In this document: positions 23,221 through 35,755 of the stretch, in pieces
Layout of the letters: every line of letters begins with the position of its first letter
Position numbering within the stretch: position 1 is the first letter of the stretch
Source: Ehretia macrophylla
Taxonomy: Eukaryota > Streptophyta > Magnoliopsida > Boraginales > Ehretiaceae
Assembly (NCBI GenBank): GCA_037974665.1
Contig: CM075778.1
Coordinates: 13,195,001-13,259,000 of the forward strand
Reading direction: 5' to 3'
DNA length: 64,000 bases
Notes under the pieces: model-generated
What the model was told of the DNA's origin: nothing
The model's database searches: none
Seen by the model: only the letters and a program-made list of their open reading frames with translations
Made by a program: the position numbers and the translations under genes

Positions 23221-25853
23221 TGTAGCACCCCGATCCCTCTCGAGACCAGGAGTTCTATCAATCAATCTAATCACAACCCAATTCCAAACCTGGGCAAAAT
23301 TTTAAGGAAAGACGGACGGAGTCTCCTCTGTTTCTAAGCAAAATGTAAAACCTGTAATAGCATATAAGTGAACCAGCACCGTATCCAACCATACAAACAC
23401 CTCAAGGCCATCCGAGCCTTGGTTCTCAACAAGCGAACACAACTAAATATACATTTCCAATTTAAAAGCTAACCTATCTCTTTTTATCTTTGACAAGAAC
23501 ATTCATGCTAGGCAATTAAACTATACTAACCCATTGCATAAAATAGACTATCATAACATTCTAACTCTTCTCCTTTGGACATTACAAACATGCATTAAAG
23601 TTAAACTATTCTATCTGAATACATAAAGTAGCTTTTCCAAATCACTTCAATAACCTAGAAAACTTAAATTACATTCCTTTTTAACATTAAATACAAACAA
23701 CACATGAAACATACATCTTTGCATCTTTGACAACTCAAGCCACATAGCACGCAAGACAACTCTTCAAGCATGATCTTTCACGTAATCACGAACTTTCCAG
23801 CTAACATGGCATTTCTTGAAATGTGGTGGTGAGGAGTGAGTATACACAACACGTATACTTAGTGAGGGCGAGACAGATATCGAGGTGGAGAGAAAGAAGT
23901 TCGTGCAATGCAAATAGGTACAACTAAGTAATATAATTGACAAGCAAGCATTCAATATAAACAATCAATACAACAACCAATTAATAAAAGCATTAACACA
24001 ACCATTCAAAGCTATACCACACTCTAAAGTCTATGGTTCGCTCATACGAGCAATGTACCGATCACGATTTCGATGACTTTAACGATGACGCGCCGGCTCA
24101 CCCACCTTATAACTTCCGTTTAGAGTACTCTGGACATACTCTGTCAATTCTACGACCCAAAACTTCCTGGGCGGCAACCCAAGCGAGAAAGGGAATAGGA
24201 CACAGAGCTAGAGCAACCAACATTGGCAACCCGAGGCTACCCAGAGAGGCTCATCACTCACGCGCCTGACACTTATGCAATGCAATACAAGATATCTAAC
24301 GATAATCGAGCAAGGCACTAAAGTACAGGTTAGTAACAACATGCGATACAAAAAGCATTTACAATCTATAAAGTAACAAGAATAATACTAACAAGCATTA
24401 TCAACAATTGATATACAATTCAATCATAACCAACTTTAACAAGCATAACAAACAACATTAAGCATTCTATAGGTATTACACTATGAAAAACAACCAAAAT
24501 CACAAAATGACCTCAACTTTCAAAACGCTACTACTTTTAAACGAGCCACGAGTTTTGGAAACTGACTTCACCAATCCTCTTAGGTCACCATAAGGCACGT
24601 CTAAAGACCACGAAACCCTACTTTACCCTAGAATTCCCGCAAAGCCCCGATTTTTTCCTTTGCTCGTTTGAACTACAACTACCTCAACCGATCACCCAAC
24701 CAATGTCACAACTACACCAAAAGTGCTTCCATGACGTATCTCGACAATGCCTTCACGCAAATCGAGAAATTTCCAAACTCGACCGAAATGACCCCAACAT
24801 GTACCAAGCCATTTTTCTCCATTTTTCCATTACACAATCCAATTAAACCATACATTTAGGTATTCTAGCATATCTAGCATCTTCCTACATTAATAGAATG
24901 CAAAACGAAGCAACTTTAACGTAACAAAGGTTTACTATTCATATTTTACATTTCCATTCGCATTTAAAATTTCAATTGTTATTTTCAACCGTAGAAAATA
25001 CTAAAAGTCTACAAATATGTGTTCTTCAATTGTCAAGGAACATTCTTTAAGCATCAAAACAGTTAAAATAACAATTTACGGCTAAAATTCAAAAATTAAA
25101 GTTTAAACACAATTATTTCAAATGCGCAAATAACGATGAATCCCTCACCTTAGACGCTACTAGATGCTAGGAAATCCACGTTGGAAGCCCCGGAAACAAC
25201 CCCGTGCAAGCTCAAGCGAAGAATTGAAGATTCAAATGTTGAAATGTTTTTTTTTCCCTTTGGAGTTTCGGCCAGCTCCTTTTCTGTTTTCAGCTTTCTT
25301 TCTTTTTTTGTGCTATAATGTGCAATTATAAAAGATGACACAAGGTCAATGGTCAAAGCCTTGGTCAAAGCCTTGGTCAAACTGCTTAAAAATTGGTCAA
25401 ATAAGCTTATTTTAGGCATTTTAAGGTTAAAATAACTAATGAAATTATATTTCTAATCAACAACAACTAAAACACTAAAATTAAAACACTAAATACTAGT
25501 TTTCACTATTTGCTAAGGACTAGAAATCATTTCCTAACTATCGCTCTCGATATGCTATGCACTTTGCGACAATAAAAGAATAACAATTAAATCTCAAAGA
25601 ATTTAAGAAAATATAATTTTTGAAAAGTAACATAGTTCAAAATTTACTCCGACTCGGAGCTACTTTTCATTTAATTGAAAACCGTGCATTAAGATGCAAG
25701 AAAAATAAAACCGATTAACATAAATATGAAATTAGAGCTACAAATGACTGTTTAACTAAAAATAAACACAAAATTCAATGCTAACATTTAAGATAACACT
25801 TAATTAAATGTAATTAAATGCCATTAAATACATGCTGGGTTCGGGTTATCACA
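23221..25853 (-). mobile_element. Solo gypsy LTR (2633 bp) inside copia Gag
   Basis: It begins TGTAGCACCCCGATCC and ends GGGTTCGGGTTATCACA. Both sides carry TAATG (23216-23220 and 25854-25858), a perfect 5-bp target duplication. No internal domains are present, so it is a solo LTR left by recombination between two LTRs. Its start resembles the U5 end of the gypsy1 LTR (GGACGGAGTCTCCTCTGTTT), which places it on the minus strand. Frames at 24033, 24668 and 25150 are LTR sequence. Confidence 0.9.
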
Positions 25854-25858
25854 TAATG

Positions 25859-26168
25859 TGTTTGAAAAAAAGTTCAAGAAAGAAGTCCAAGGAAAAAGAT
25901 GCGGATCATCCTCTAAGAAGGGGCAACACGATAGAGGTCATGGAAATTTTAATGAAAGAAACAAGAATGAGAAAAGTAGGACTGATAAATCAAATTATCA
26001 TTGTCTTATTGGCAAAAGATCTAATCATCAGTACAAGGATTGTCGTTTTAGATGCTCCAAATGCAAAATTCTTAATCACTCACAAAAAGATTACTGGTAC
26101 CAAAATAAAAATGGAGGCAAAGATGATGACACTAATTTGTCAAAGGAGAATGAAGTGGAGATGCTATT
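25859..26168 (+). pseudogene. copia D Gag, C-terminal zinc-knuckle part
   Basis: The frame from 25858 reads KRCGSSSKKGQHDRGHG, then CLIGKRSNHQYKDCRFRCSK and CKILNHSQKDYW. These are two degenerate zinc knuckles of the paired type found in copia Gag; the first has CLIG for CxxC and the second lacks its last Cys (W-Y). It continues the frame broken at 23220 and ends at the next LTR (26169). Confidence 0.75.
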
Positions 26169-28595
26169 TGTAATACCCTTAAATTCTTCACTTGGGATCA
26201 AAATATAATAATAATATCTTATGGGGCCATTTTTGAATTATAGCATTTTAAAAGCAAAAATACTTTTATGTTGGAGACTTCCTAACTTTTCCAGCCTATT
26301 TTGCTTCTTTATCAGCTTATGTAACTTGAAAAAGAGAGAAAGAGAGAGAGAGAGGGAAAAAGAGACAAGAAGAAGAAATAGAAAGATTAACAAAGGTTCA
26401 AGCCTTCTAACTTACAAAATTGGAGAAAATCTTGTGAGTTTCTTATTTGAAGCAAGTTTCTTAACCAAATTTTGATTGGTGATGTTGGTGTTTCAATTAC
26501 CTTTATAACTTTTGAGGTTTATGAAGATTTCATAATGCTTTAGCTTAGTTAATGATCTGAGTATGTAGCAATTAAGTGAATTTTGTGGTTTGTTAATTAG
26601 GGTTTTTGAGAGGAGATAAAAATTTTAGGCTTGGATTGAGGTAAGTGAGGAATACCTTTTCTATAATGTGTTCTTTGATGTAATTAATGCTCCTATACAT
26701 TCTTATAATATGTTTCACCTTGTAAAGTTGATCTTTCATAGATTTTGAGCTTCATTAGTTGTGTCATTTTTACTACTCATTGAACTCCTATTACTTGAAC
26801 CAAGTGGCACCACTATATGTCCAACCAAGATCAAACCGCTAGTTAAACTGTTAATCCTATATGTATCTTGTTGAGATCTTGGGTTGATGAAATCTAAGAT
26901 CAGTGTCAATAAGATTTGTTTTGGAGATTTTTTGGGTCTTTCTCTTCCTTTTTCCTGCATCAATCTCATGGTCAGAAATATAAATATGTTTCTCTTTCCC
27001 GTTATTTTTGCCATTCCATGTGTATGCACCTTTATAATTCTTATTATGCCCTCTATATATTCTTAGAAATTTTGTGATGAATCCCTTCATGTCAGATTCT
27101 GATTCCTTTGGATCATAAATTCTATCCTTATGCGTTTAAATGATATACATAAAATTTATCTTTGCATTCGTTCTCTTTGGTAAACTTAATATATGACCTG
27201 TTTTTTGTCATGTTAGAATTTTAGTTCATTTTTAATTGTTCGTTATACCTTCTATTGTTCCTCCCTATATTTAAATGCTATGTAATCCTTATTAATACAA
27301 GTAGTTTGTAAGACTATCTATGTCTTCCTTCTATTGAGGTTTAACCCTTTGAAATCATTTGCTCTTCACCTTCTTCTCTTTCTTATATGATCAAGTAATG
27401 TCTAGACCTCATTTCATATTCGATACTCTTAATAACTCAATCTTCGATTCCCATTGGCTAAGTCAAATATTTGTTTGATTGATACAATCTCTCATTTACT
27501 TCATTACTTTTGTGTCAACAATATGTGATCCTTCTTTTTTGTCCCCGTGGACATTTTCGTATAAGTTGTATACACTGGAACAATGCCTTGTGAACCTTAT
27601 AAAATTTTTGCACAATCCTTCAATATACATTATTTGTCAGAATCCTCCATAATGTCTCAAGTTTAAGTGGTTAGTTCTTCTGCTCTAGCTTCCTTTGTAT
27701 AATATATTATTAGATATTGAGAGTCTCAATTATTAGACTTCATCTTGCAGATGCAAGTTGTGAGCATTTAATTTCCTTTGTGTCTTTTCCATCTTCAGTG
27801 ATTGAGAAAGTTCTATGTGAAAGTTATATCTTCTTTTATTTTGTGATTTAAAAGTGTTATCATTTGTGCTTATCAACATCTAAACTTTGATAACATTTAG
27901 GCCTAGAAGTATTTTAGATTATGCTCAAATAATTTCCTTTGTTGAATAGTTGATGTAAAGGTAGTAAAGCAGTTCGGCTCATTGACTTATTGGTCAGACT
28001 CCTTTAAGTCTTGTGTAAAGTTTCCGTCTACGTCTTAGTATGTAACTGACTACTATGTTATCCATGTCTTCTTATGAGATCCTTCTTTGATAATCTCATT
28101 CGCTTTACCTCGACATGTGATAAATGCTTAAATGTGTTTGATTCACCTTTGTTCACCCACGTAAGTTGTGTATATATGTGTACATGTGTACATATGTGAG
28201 GGGTACACCTATCGCCCGATGAGGACTTAATACTCACCTTCTGTTATGTCTAGTGGGGGCTTAGTACTCACTTTTCAACCAGTATTACACGAGTAGATGG
28301 AGCCATAACTTACAGTTGGCTAGTCATTCAGTTAAAGTGAGATTCCCTTTTAAGTATTTTCCTTCCCCTTTAGTGTAAATAAAATAAGTTAATTTTGGTC
28401 TTTATTGAACCATTCGAGTAAAGTTTACTTCATTTACTCTACTCCGAGTTCTGTCCCTATTTGCGCAGCCTTGTGTTGCATTTCAACTACACCAGGTGAT
28501 TATTTTCTTATGATTGGTCTCTTGTTAAGTCTCTAACTTGGACTGTATCCAATTACCACTTTGGTCTTATCCTCTTATAAGGATTATGCTATGAT
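26169..28595 (+). mobile_element. Long gypsy LTR, left segment
   Basis: It starts TGTAATACCCTTAAATTC. It is continued at 37016 after removal of the nested gypsy2, and the joined LTR ends GAAGTGTGACA at 38477, about 3.9 kb in all. The flanks CTATT (26164-26168) and CTATC (38478-38482) match 4 of 5. It has no domains. Contents include a GA-rich patch (26330-26370) and one copy of a tandem module. Frames at 26221-27090 are not genes. Confidence 0.65.
28140..28325 (+). repeat. LTR subrepeat, copy 1
   Basis: The module reads AAGTTGTGTATAT..., CTATCGCCC(G/A), (G/T)ACTTAATACTCACC, TACAGTTGGCTAG. A second copy is at 37085-37255. Before gypsy2 inserted, the copies were about 0.5 kb apart in the same LTR. 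Confidence 0.7.
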
Positions 28596-29692
28596 TGTCA
28601 GGCCCTAAATCCCACTACAAAAATAGGGCCTAGCGCGTGGCATGCCGCGTGCCTAAGAGTCTAATCTCTCAAGTATGCTAGGCGTACAACCATAACAAAA
28701 TAATGCAGAGCCTCTAAACCATAAAAATTAAGCAAGTCTCCAACAGCAACAACAACAACAAAAAGTTCAAATCCACAAAATAAATCTTCAAACACAATAA
28801 GAATGAGAGGTTATCATCCTCATTTATTACACTCATCGAAATACCATAAATAAACTTATTCGGACAGTACTAATAGCAATGAAGAAAATAAAATCTCTCG
28901 AACTTAGCCCACCATATCCATATGTCCAATGCTCTATCGTTTACTCTGTTTAACTATAAAGAAAGCAGGCGGAGGCAAATCTTATGAGTGAACAAAAGCT
29001 CAATAAGGGAACTTATCCCACAACCAAAAGGGACAGGTTAAATGAACGAATAACTCAGAAGTATAGCACAAAGTGAGATAGACAACATACGACTTGCAGA
29101 ATGACTCGTATCTGATAGAAAATGAAACCATTATCAACACTTATGAGAGTACCAAAAATTTCATTTACAGTTGCATTCAATAACTTGTAGTGTATAAATA
29201 TTATCACCAGACACATCAAGGAATTAAAGTTGTGGCTGCATTTAACCGGTGCAGCACGGTTCAGTAAGTGTGGGGCCCTCAATCATTCAATAGCGATAAC
29301 AGTATCCGTAAATGTGACACAGTAACTGTATCTATGTAGTGGTACTGTAACAGTATCAGTACCATTAATAATTCACAACTATATATGGGTCATAATAAAC
29401 CTAAAGATAGAACACATCGGAAGAGTGAAGAAAAACAAAAACAAAAACAAAAATGGGTAGACAAAAGTAACCATTGTAAGTCATAAAATATTTCAAGGTA
29501 GGATCATTCGGTAGTAAAAGAAATATATATGTTTATATAGTATGATAACAGAAAGATCACAGGAAAGACCCAACGTGAATAAAATACACATTTAAGAAGA
29601 TGGTTGGCTAATCTTTTGATAAAATAAAAAAAAAATGTAATCTGTCAAGTAGGCAAATAGAAAGGATGCAAAAAGGATAATTACTTACATTT

Positions 29693-29733
<41 letters not shown>

Positions 29734-30594
29734 CTAAAGAATTTTTAGCCACACAATCTCTTTTTTTTCGTTTGAATTTACACCTCTACAAACCAATAAC
29801 CTTCACAAAAACCATGAGAGAATGAATAACATTATTTCTTTTTCTTTGAAAAGTCAACCAAGAGCAATCAGATGTCACCATGCAATATGGAATTCAAGCC
29901 ATATACCATCGAAGCAGGAACGAGATATACATGAGATCAAAGGTGGAAAGCGAAGGCATTTAAGAAGAAAACCACAGATTCTGGCACCAACACGCAAATT
30001 GAATCATATTGCTACGGAAATCTCATGATTATAGTAGGAGTCAACGAAAAGAGAGAGTTTCACTTACCTCTAATTCAATAATTGAAAACTCCTCAGTTAA
30101 ATAATTGTTTCAATACCTTTTAATCCCCTAAGAACCTAATTCAATCACACCAGTAACAATTATTTCTTCATTTTTCCAATCACAATAATTAATAAAAAAC
30201 CATGATAAAAACTCTTATCAAACTACGGAATAAAACTTATCCCAAATCACGGATTGGCACTCTCTCAATCACCACGCATAATAGTATTTCCGTCCTCTTG
30301 GATTTCGTCTCCTAAAAGAGCAGATGTTTTTTTTCAATATTTTTTTCCCTCAAGAAGTAGAGAATTGTAAACTGACGTAGCCCTAGAAACGTATGCGTTT
30401 GTTTTTCCTTTTCCGCCTTTTTATTTTTTTTCTTTTCACTAAAAGAGTCCTACGTGAGAAAGGAATGCAATTTAATTATTACCATAACTGTTTTTTTTTT
30501 CCAAAATATTTGTTAACCATTTATCCATATAATAAAGGAGAAAATCATATAGCATCAATTGGTCTCACTAGTGGCGATTGACCAAGTCATTACA
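28596..30594 (-). repeat. 3' LTR of gypsy2 (1999 bp)
   Basis: Full-length compared with its partner. It includes about 740 bases (roughly 29585-30315) that are absent from the other LTR, among them the TA microsatellite at 29697. Frames at 29055, 29822 and 30393 are LTR sequence. Confidence 0.9.
29697..29731. repeat. (TA)17 microsatellite
   Basis: An uninterrupted TA run inside the gypsy2 3' LTR. It is within the segment missing from the 5' LTR. Confidence 0.95.
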
Positions 30595-30606
30595 TCCTCC
30601 CTCCTT
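30595..30606 (-). other. Polypurine tract of gypsy2
   Basis: The plus strand TCCTCCCTCCTT is AAGGAGGGAGGA on the element strand and touches the 3' LTR end at 30594. Confidence 0.85.
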
Positions 30607-31922
30607 TATATAAAGTTTCGTCCCCGAAACTTACCTTTATCTTCAAATAGGAAGGGATATTTCGCCCTTGCTTCACTCTCGGGCTCCCATGTAGCTTCCC
30701 TTGGTGTCTGGCCTTGCCATTGAACCTTCACAAAAGGAATGGTGTGATGCCTTAATACTTGATCCTTGCGATCTACAATGCCAATAGGTTTATCCTCAAA
30801 GGTGAGGTTCTTATTGATGTGAAACTGCTCATGTTGTAGCATATGGCTTGAGTCATACACATATTTCTTAAGTTGGGACACATGAAATACATTATGAACG
30901 CCTGCCAAAGACGATGGTAGGGCAAGCCTATAAGCCACTGGACTCAATCTTTCCAAAATCTCAAATGGCCCAATAAAATGTGCTTTTAACTTCCCTCGCA
31001 TTCCAAATCTTACCACGCCTTTAGCAGGTGACACTTTTAAAAATACGTGGTCTCCAACTTCAAACTCTAAATCTTTTCTTCTCTTGTTGGCCCAACACTT
31101 TTGACGATCCTGAGTTGCCTTCAATCTTTTTCGAATAATCTTGATTTTATCCTCAGTTTCTTCTACTAATTGCTGACCCAATATCTTTTTCTCCCCCATG
31201 TCCCAATAAAGTGGGGTTCTGCATTTTCTTCCATAAAGGGCCTTAAATGGTGACATCTGAATACTGGCATGATAACTATTGTTGTATGCAAATTCCACGA
31301 GTGTTATATATTTTTCCCAATTGTCACCAAAGTCAAGTACACACGCTCGCAGCATGTCTTTTAATGTCTGGATTGTTCTCTCTGTTTGCCCATCAGTCTG
31401 CGGATGAAATGCTGTACTCATTCTCAAATTAGTCCCTAAAGCATCCTGAAGACATTTTCAAAAATTTGAAGCGAATCACGGGTCACGGTCCGATACAATT
31501 TTCTTAGGCACCCAGTGCAGTTTCACGATTTGCTTGATGTAACGGTCAGCAAATGTCTCTAATTTTGAATCCAAACGAATAGGCAAGAAGTGGGCTGATT
31601 TAGTCAATCGATCCACAATGACCCAAATAGCATCATTTTTCTCTCGCGACCTCGGTAAGTCCACTACTAAGTCCATCGAAATACTATCCCATTTCCACTC
31701 TGGAATATCCAAAGTTTGAAGCAATCCCGACGGATTCTGATGATCTACCTTGATTCTTTGACAAGTCAAACATTTAACTACCCCCACACCCTTCTTCATA
31801 TTCCTCCACCAAAACCTATCACACAAGTCTCGATACATTTTTGTTCCTCCAGGGTACACTGAGAAACAAGATCCATGGGCCTTAGTCAATATTTCTTTCT
31901 TTAACTCCGGGTCATTGGGCAC
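30606..31922 (-). pseudogene. gypsy2 integrase with chromodomain, one or two stops
   Basis: The zinc-binding and core part (31922-31476) has GTKMYRDLCDRFWW, CLTCQRIKVDHQ and WVIVDRLTKSAHFLPI. After a stop near 31460 (TGA where Trp is expected) the frame 31427-30606 runs 273 codons: [41 protein letters not shown] and a chromodomain-like end with [16 protein letters not shown]. The rest of the chromodomain context [14 protein letters not shown] is intact. The upstream zinc-finger N-terminal half is in frame 32240-31935. Confidence 0.9.
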
Positions 31923-31934
31923 ACATATTCTATC

Positions 31935-33335
31935 TCAAAAACGTAGAGTCCCATCACTATGTAGGCGAAGGTATGAGGCATTCCCATTCTGAATCTTTGT
32001 TCGAATGCCTTCCAAATAAGGATCATTACACTGTGCACCTTTAAGCCTCTCAAGAAGAGTAAATTGCACTGAGATGTGAGCTAATATACCAGTGTATGAT
32101 TTCTTAATAACCCTAATATGCAAGTTCTCAAACTCGTGAAGCAACCCCTCTTGTGTAGTAATCATCGCTGTCATGCTAGTTATAGGCTGTCTACTGAGGG
32201 CATCAGCCACTTTATTAGCCTTACCAGGGTGGTAATGCACAGTGATATCATTATCCTTTATAAGCTTTAACTAACGTCTTTGCCTCAAGTTCAACTCTTT
32301 TTGGGTGAATAGATATTTTAGGCTCTGGTGATCTGTGTATACCTCACATGTAACCCCATATAAGTAGTGCCTTCAAATTTTTAATGCAAAAACCACATCA
32401 GCCAATTCGAGGTCATGAGTAAGGTAATTTCGTTCATAACTCTTTAGCTTTCTGGAGGCGTAAGCGATCACATTCCCATGTTGCATAAGTACACACCCTA
32501 AGCCAATTCGAGAAGCATCACTATAAATGGAAAATCCTTCGGTTCTTTCAGGTAATGCAAGTACTGGAGCTGTTACCAATTGCTGCTTGAGTTCACAAAA
32601 GGCCTTTTCACACTCAAGAGTTCATTCAAGTTTAACTCCCTTCCCCATGAGTCGGGTCATTGGTGTGGCAATAGTTTAGAACCCTTCAATAAATTTCCTA
32701 TAATACCCGGCCAAACCAAGGAAGCTTCGTATTTCAGTCATATTTGTAGGTCTCAACCATTCGGTCACTGCCTCTACTTTATGAGGATCTACAGAGACAC
32801 GTTCTTCAAAAATAACGTGCCCTAAAAAGGTAACGCTGCACAACCAAAATTCACACTTCTTAAGCTTCGCATATAATTGTTTCTCTCTAAGAATCTATAA
32901 TACCACCCTCAAATGCTGCTCGTGTTTCTCTATACTCTTCGAATAGACCAAGATATCATCAATGAAGACCACGACAAACTGATTTAAATATCACTTGAAC
33001 ACCCGATTCATCAGATCCATAAATATCGCTGGTGCATTTGTCAATCCAAAAGGCATAACTATGAACTCATAGTGCCCATATCTGGTTCTAAAAGTTATTT
33101 TAGGCACATCTTCCTCTTTAATCTTCAATTGGTGATAGCCAGATCTCAAGTCTATTTTTGAAAAGACTCGAGCTCCGTGAAGCTAATCAAACAAGTCATC
33201 AATGCGTGGCAAAGAATACTTGTTTTTCACAGTCACTTTGTTCAGCTCACGGTAGTCGATACACAATCTCAAACTGCCATATTTCTTCTTCACAAATAGT
33301 ACAGGAGCACCCCAGGGTGATATACTTGGACGAAT
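31935..33335 (-). pseudogene. gypsy2 reverse transcriptase and RNase H, broken
   Basis: RT lies at about 33335-32640. FxDD-type active site [10 protein letters not shown] is near 32960 and the [11 protein letters not shown] motif near 33040, in a frame with several stops. RNase H follows (32579-32373: [34 protein letters not shown]). The stretch 32240-31935 begins HYHPGKANKVADALSRQ, the conserved RNase H/integrase junction of gypsy elements. Confidence 0.85.
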
Positions 33336-34178
33336 CTACCCTTTATCTAGCAGTTCCTGAAGTTGTATTTTCAACTCTTTCAACTCGGCTGGGGCCATAT
33401 GGTAAGGTGCCTTAGAGATAGGTGTTGTGCCAAGGGCTAATTCTATTTCAAATTCGACTTCCCGATCAGGAGGGACTCCAGGAATATCCTCTGGAAACAC
33501 ATCAGGAAATTCTTTTACCACTGAAATGTCTTCCAACCTGAGTTCTTTTTTATTATTATCCACAATACTAACTAGGAAACCCGTGTACCCTTTTCTCAAC
33601 ATTTTGTGTGCTTTCAATACTGAGATGACACGTGGAGCAAATGAACTTTTACCTACAAATTCAAATTTAGCTTTCCCCGGAATTTGGAACACTACCTTTT
33701 TTGCAAAACAATCCACGTGGCTGTGGAAAAAAGATAACCAATCCATGCCCAAAATTACATTAAAATCTCTCATTTCAAGCTCTACTAGATTGGCAGGCAA
33801 ATTTTTTCCCTCAATCGTAATTAGACAATTTCTATAGACCTTTCGGGTCATAACAGATATACCCAAAGGGGTTTCAACACAAACATCATTCAGCAACATA
33901 TCAGATGCATATTTCAATAAGGATGCAAATTTAGGATAAATATAAGAATAATTTGAACCTGTGTCAAATAAGACATATGCATACTCAGTCATAATAGGCA
34001 CAATACCTGCCACCACATCCTCGTCTGTTTTAGTATCTCCCTGAGAAATCGCATAAAATCTTGTGCGATTCTGTGGACCGCGATCGTCGCGTCTGTTGTG
34101 CCTATCTTGACGTGGCTCTACTCTACTCTGGTTGGGCTGATTACCCTGCCTTGCAGTCTGTGGCTGTTCTTGAACCAA
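33336..34178 (-). pseudogene. gypsy2 aspartic protease, open frame of 280 codons
   Basis: The active site YVLFDTGSNYSYI keeps the catalytic DTG, unlike gypsy1. VILGMDWLSFFHSHVDC follows about 90 residues later. The end of the frame (PDVFPEDIPGVPPDREVEF) is the linker into RT. Upstream, before the protease, is a basic RNA-binding-like stretch (RQDRHNRRDDRG). This is the longest uninterrupted frame in the window. Confidence 0.85.
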
Positions 34179-35608
34179 CGGATAGTCTCAAATGTGATGA
34201 TCAACAGACCCACAAAGTAGGCATGCTTCATTCTTCCACCAACACTCTCCTTGTGGATGTCTCCTCGAACATGTACCACATTGATCTGTAACATCTTTCT
34301 CATTGCCTACTGTTGTAACTCTTTTTGGTGCATTACCTTGTTGTTTACCCTTGTACTGAGAACCACTTGCCCTATCCCTCTTTTATTATCCAGTTTCTGT
34401 TGATGTCTCTTCTTAATTCCCAATTTTTTCTCAGTCACCAATGTAGTGTCATATACATCTTGAAAAGTCTGATGACGAAAGACCTCTACCCTCTCAAGTA
34501 TCTCAAAACACAAGCCAACCTCAAATATTTTTGCTTTCACTTCTTCATTTGCCATCATTTGAGGAGCAAATCGTGATAGCTCATTTAATTTTAATTCATA
34601 TTCCTCAACTGACATATCCTGCTGCTTCAAATTGATAAACTCAGTGATCTTTTGACTTTTGTGGGATGGAGGGTAGAACCTAGACTCAAATGCACCTCTA
34701 AACTGAGCCCAAGTGATCGGTTTTGGCATCTGATCCTTTTGCAATGACCACCATTCTTTTGCTGCACCTTTCAGCATACGTGTACCAAACCGCACATTTT
34801 GATCCTCATCATAATCATAAGTAGAAAGATTATCCTCTATATCTATCAACTACTCAGATGCTATCTGGGGACCACTATCTCCATTAAAGGTTTTAGGATT
34901 CATCTGCATAAATCTTTCAAAAGCTTGATACTTCATATCCCTTGTATTCATTGGTGGAATCTGCATGAACTGAGGCCGCTGAACAAACTGTGATCCTTCT
35001 ACTGGTGTAGGTACATCCTGAGGTACTGGCATGTACTGTGGCACATAAACATATTGAGGTACCAGTGTGGCTGAAGTTGTTGGGTCAGCTTGTGAAATCG
35101 GAACTGTTTGGGGTGCTAGAATTGTCAAAGGTACCTGCACAGGCAATGATGGTGGAGTTGACTGCAATAGAGCTAATTGTAGAACTGGTGGTGACAAAGT
35201 AGACTGTGGTAAATGAGCTAATTGTAGATGAGCAGATTGTGGAATTGACTATGGCAGCGTAGGCTGGGGAACTATCTGTGATCTCGAGACAAGTGGCACA
35301 AAAACAGTCTGCATTTGCGGAACAACCTGATGCACTAGGTTTGATGGTTGAGGGGCAATTTGTAGGACTGAAATTGACTGAGGTGCTGAAATTGTTGCCA
35401 CTAGAATTGTTTGAGTTGGTGGAAAAATTGGTGGTACTGCTGATTGGGCAACAGATAATGGCGCAGAGGCAGTAGGTTCAACTGTTGGTGCTTGGCTCAC
35501 CACAATTGGAACTCGTCGCGAGCGCAAGACACAAGCCTCTGGGATAAGCTCGATTAACAAAACATCATCCCCCTGATTATTGCCTTGATTACCACTAGAA
35601 CTGGCCAA
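34118..35608 (-). pseudogene. gypsy2 Gag with long Pro/Gln-rich N-terminus
   Basis: ATG at 35608. One frame runs to 34307 with only two in-frame stops, both TAG (35249-35251 and 34850-34852). Residues ~20-230 are low-complexity and rich in Pro, Gln, Val and Ser (VPQYVYVPQYMPVPQDVP). Then comes the Gag core (ERFMQMNPKTFNG, AKEWWSLQKDQ, FINLKQQDMSVEEYELKL). The zinc knuckle (about 34285-34213: CGTCSRRHPQGECW) is in another frame, so there is a frameshift near 34300. Confidence 0.85.
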
Positions 35609-35741
35609 TTCCTAAAGTCCAAACAAAACATTATTAGTACAATAGCGTCAAAATTATATCTTATTCATAAACAATTATCATGTCAATTCAATTTTGTCTA
35701 CTAAAGTCCCACCTAGGTCAGCCATGTCATGAAACCTAGGC
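35609..35741 (-). other. Noncoding leader of gypsy2
   Basis: A short leader between the PBS and the Gag ATG. Confidence 0.6.
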
Positions 35742-35751
35742 GCTGATACCA
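35742..35751 (-). other. Primer-binding site of gypsy2
   Basis: The element strand reads TGGTATCAGC, an initiator tRNA-Met complement that departs after ten bases from the usual TGGTATCAGAGC. The LTR starts four bases on, at 35756. Confidence 0.85.
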
Positions 35752-35755
35752 CTTA

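Noticed and set aside
24033..24269. A 78-codon frame with an ordinary-looking composition
   Set aside because: It lies wholly within a solo LTR whose ends and TAATG duplication are clear.
29697..29731. TA repeat as an origin or matrix-attachment signal
   Set aside because: A plain microsatellite within an LTR; nothing else supports a function.
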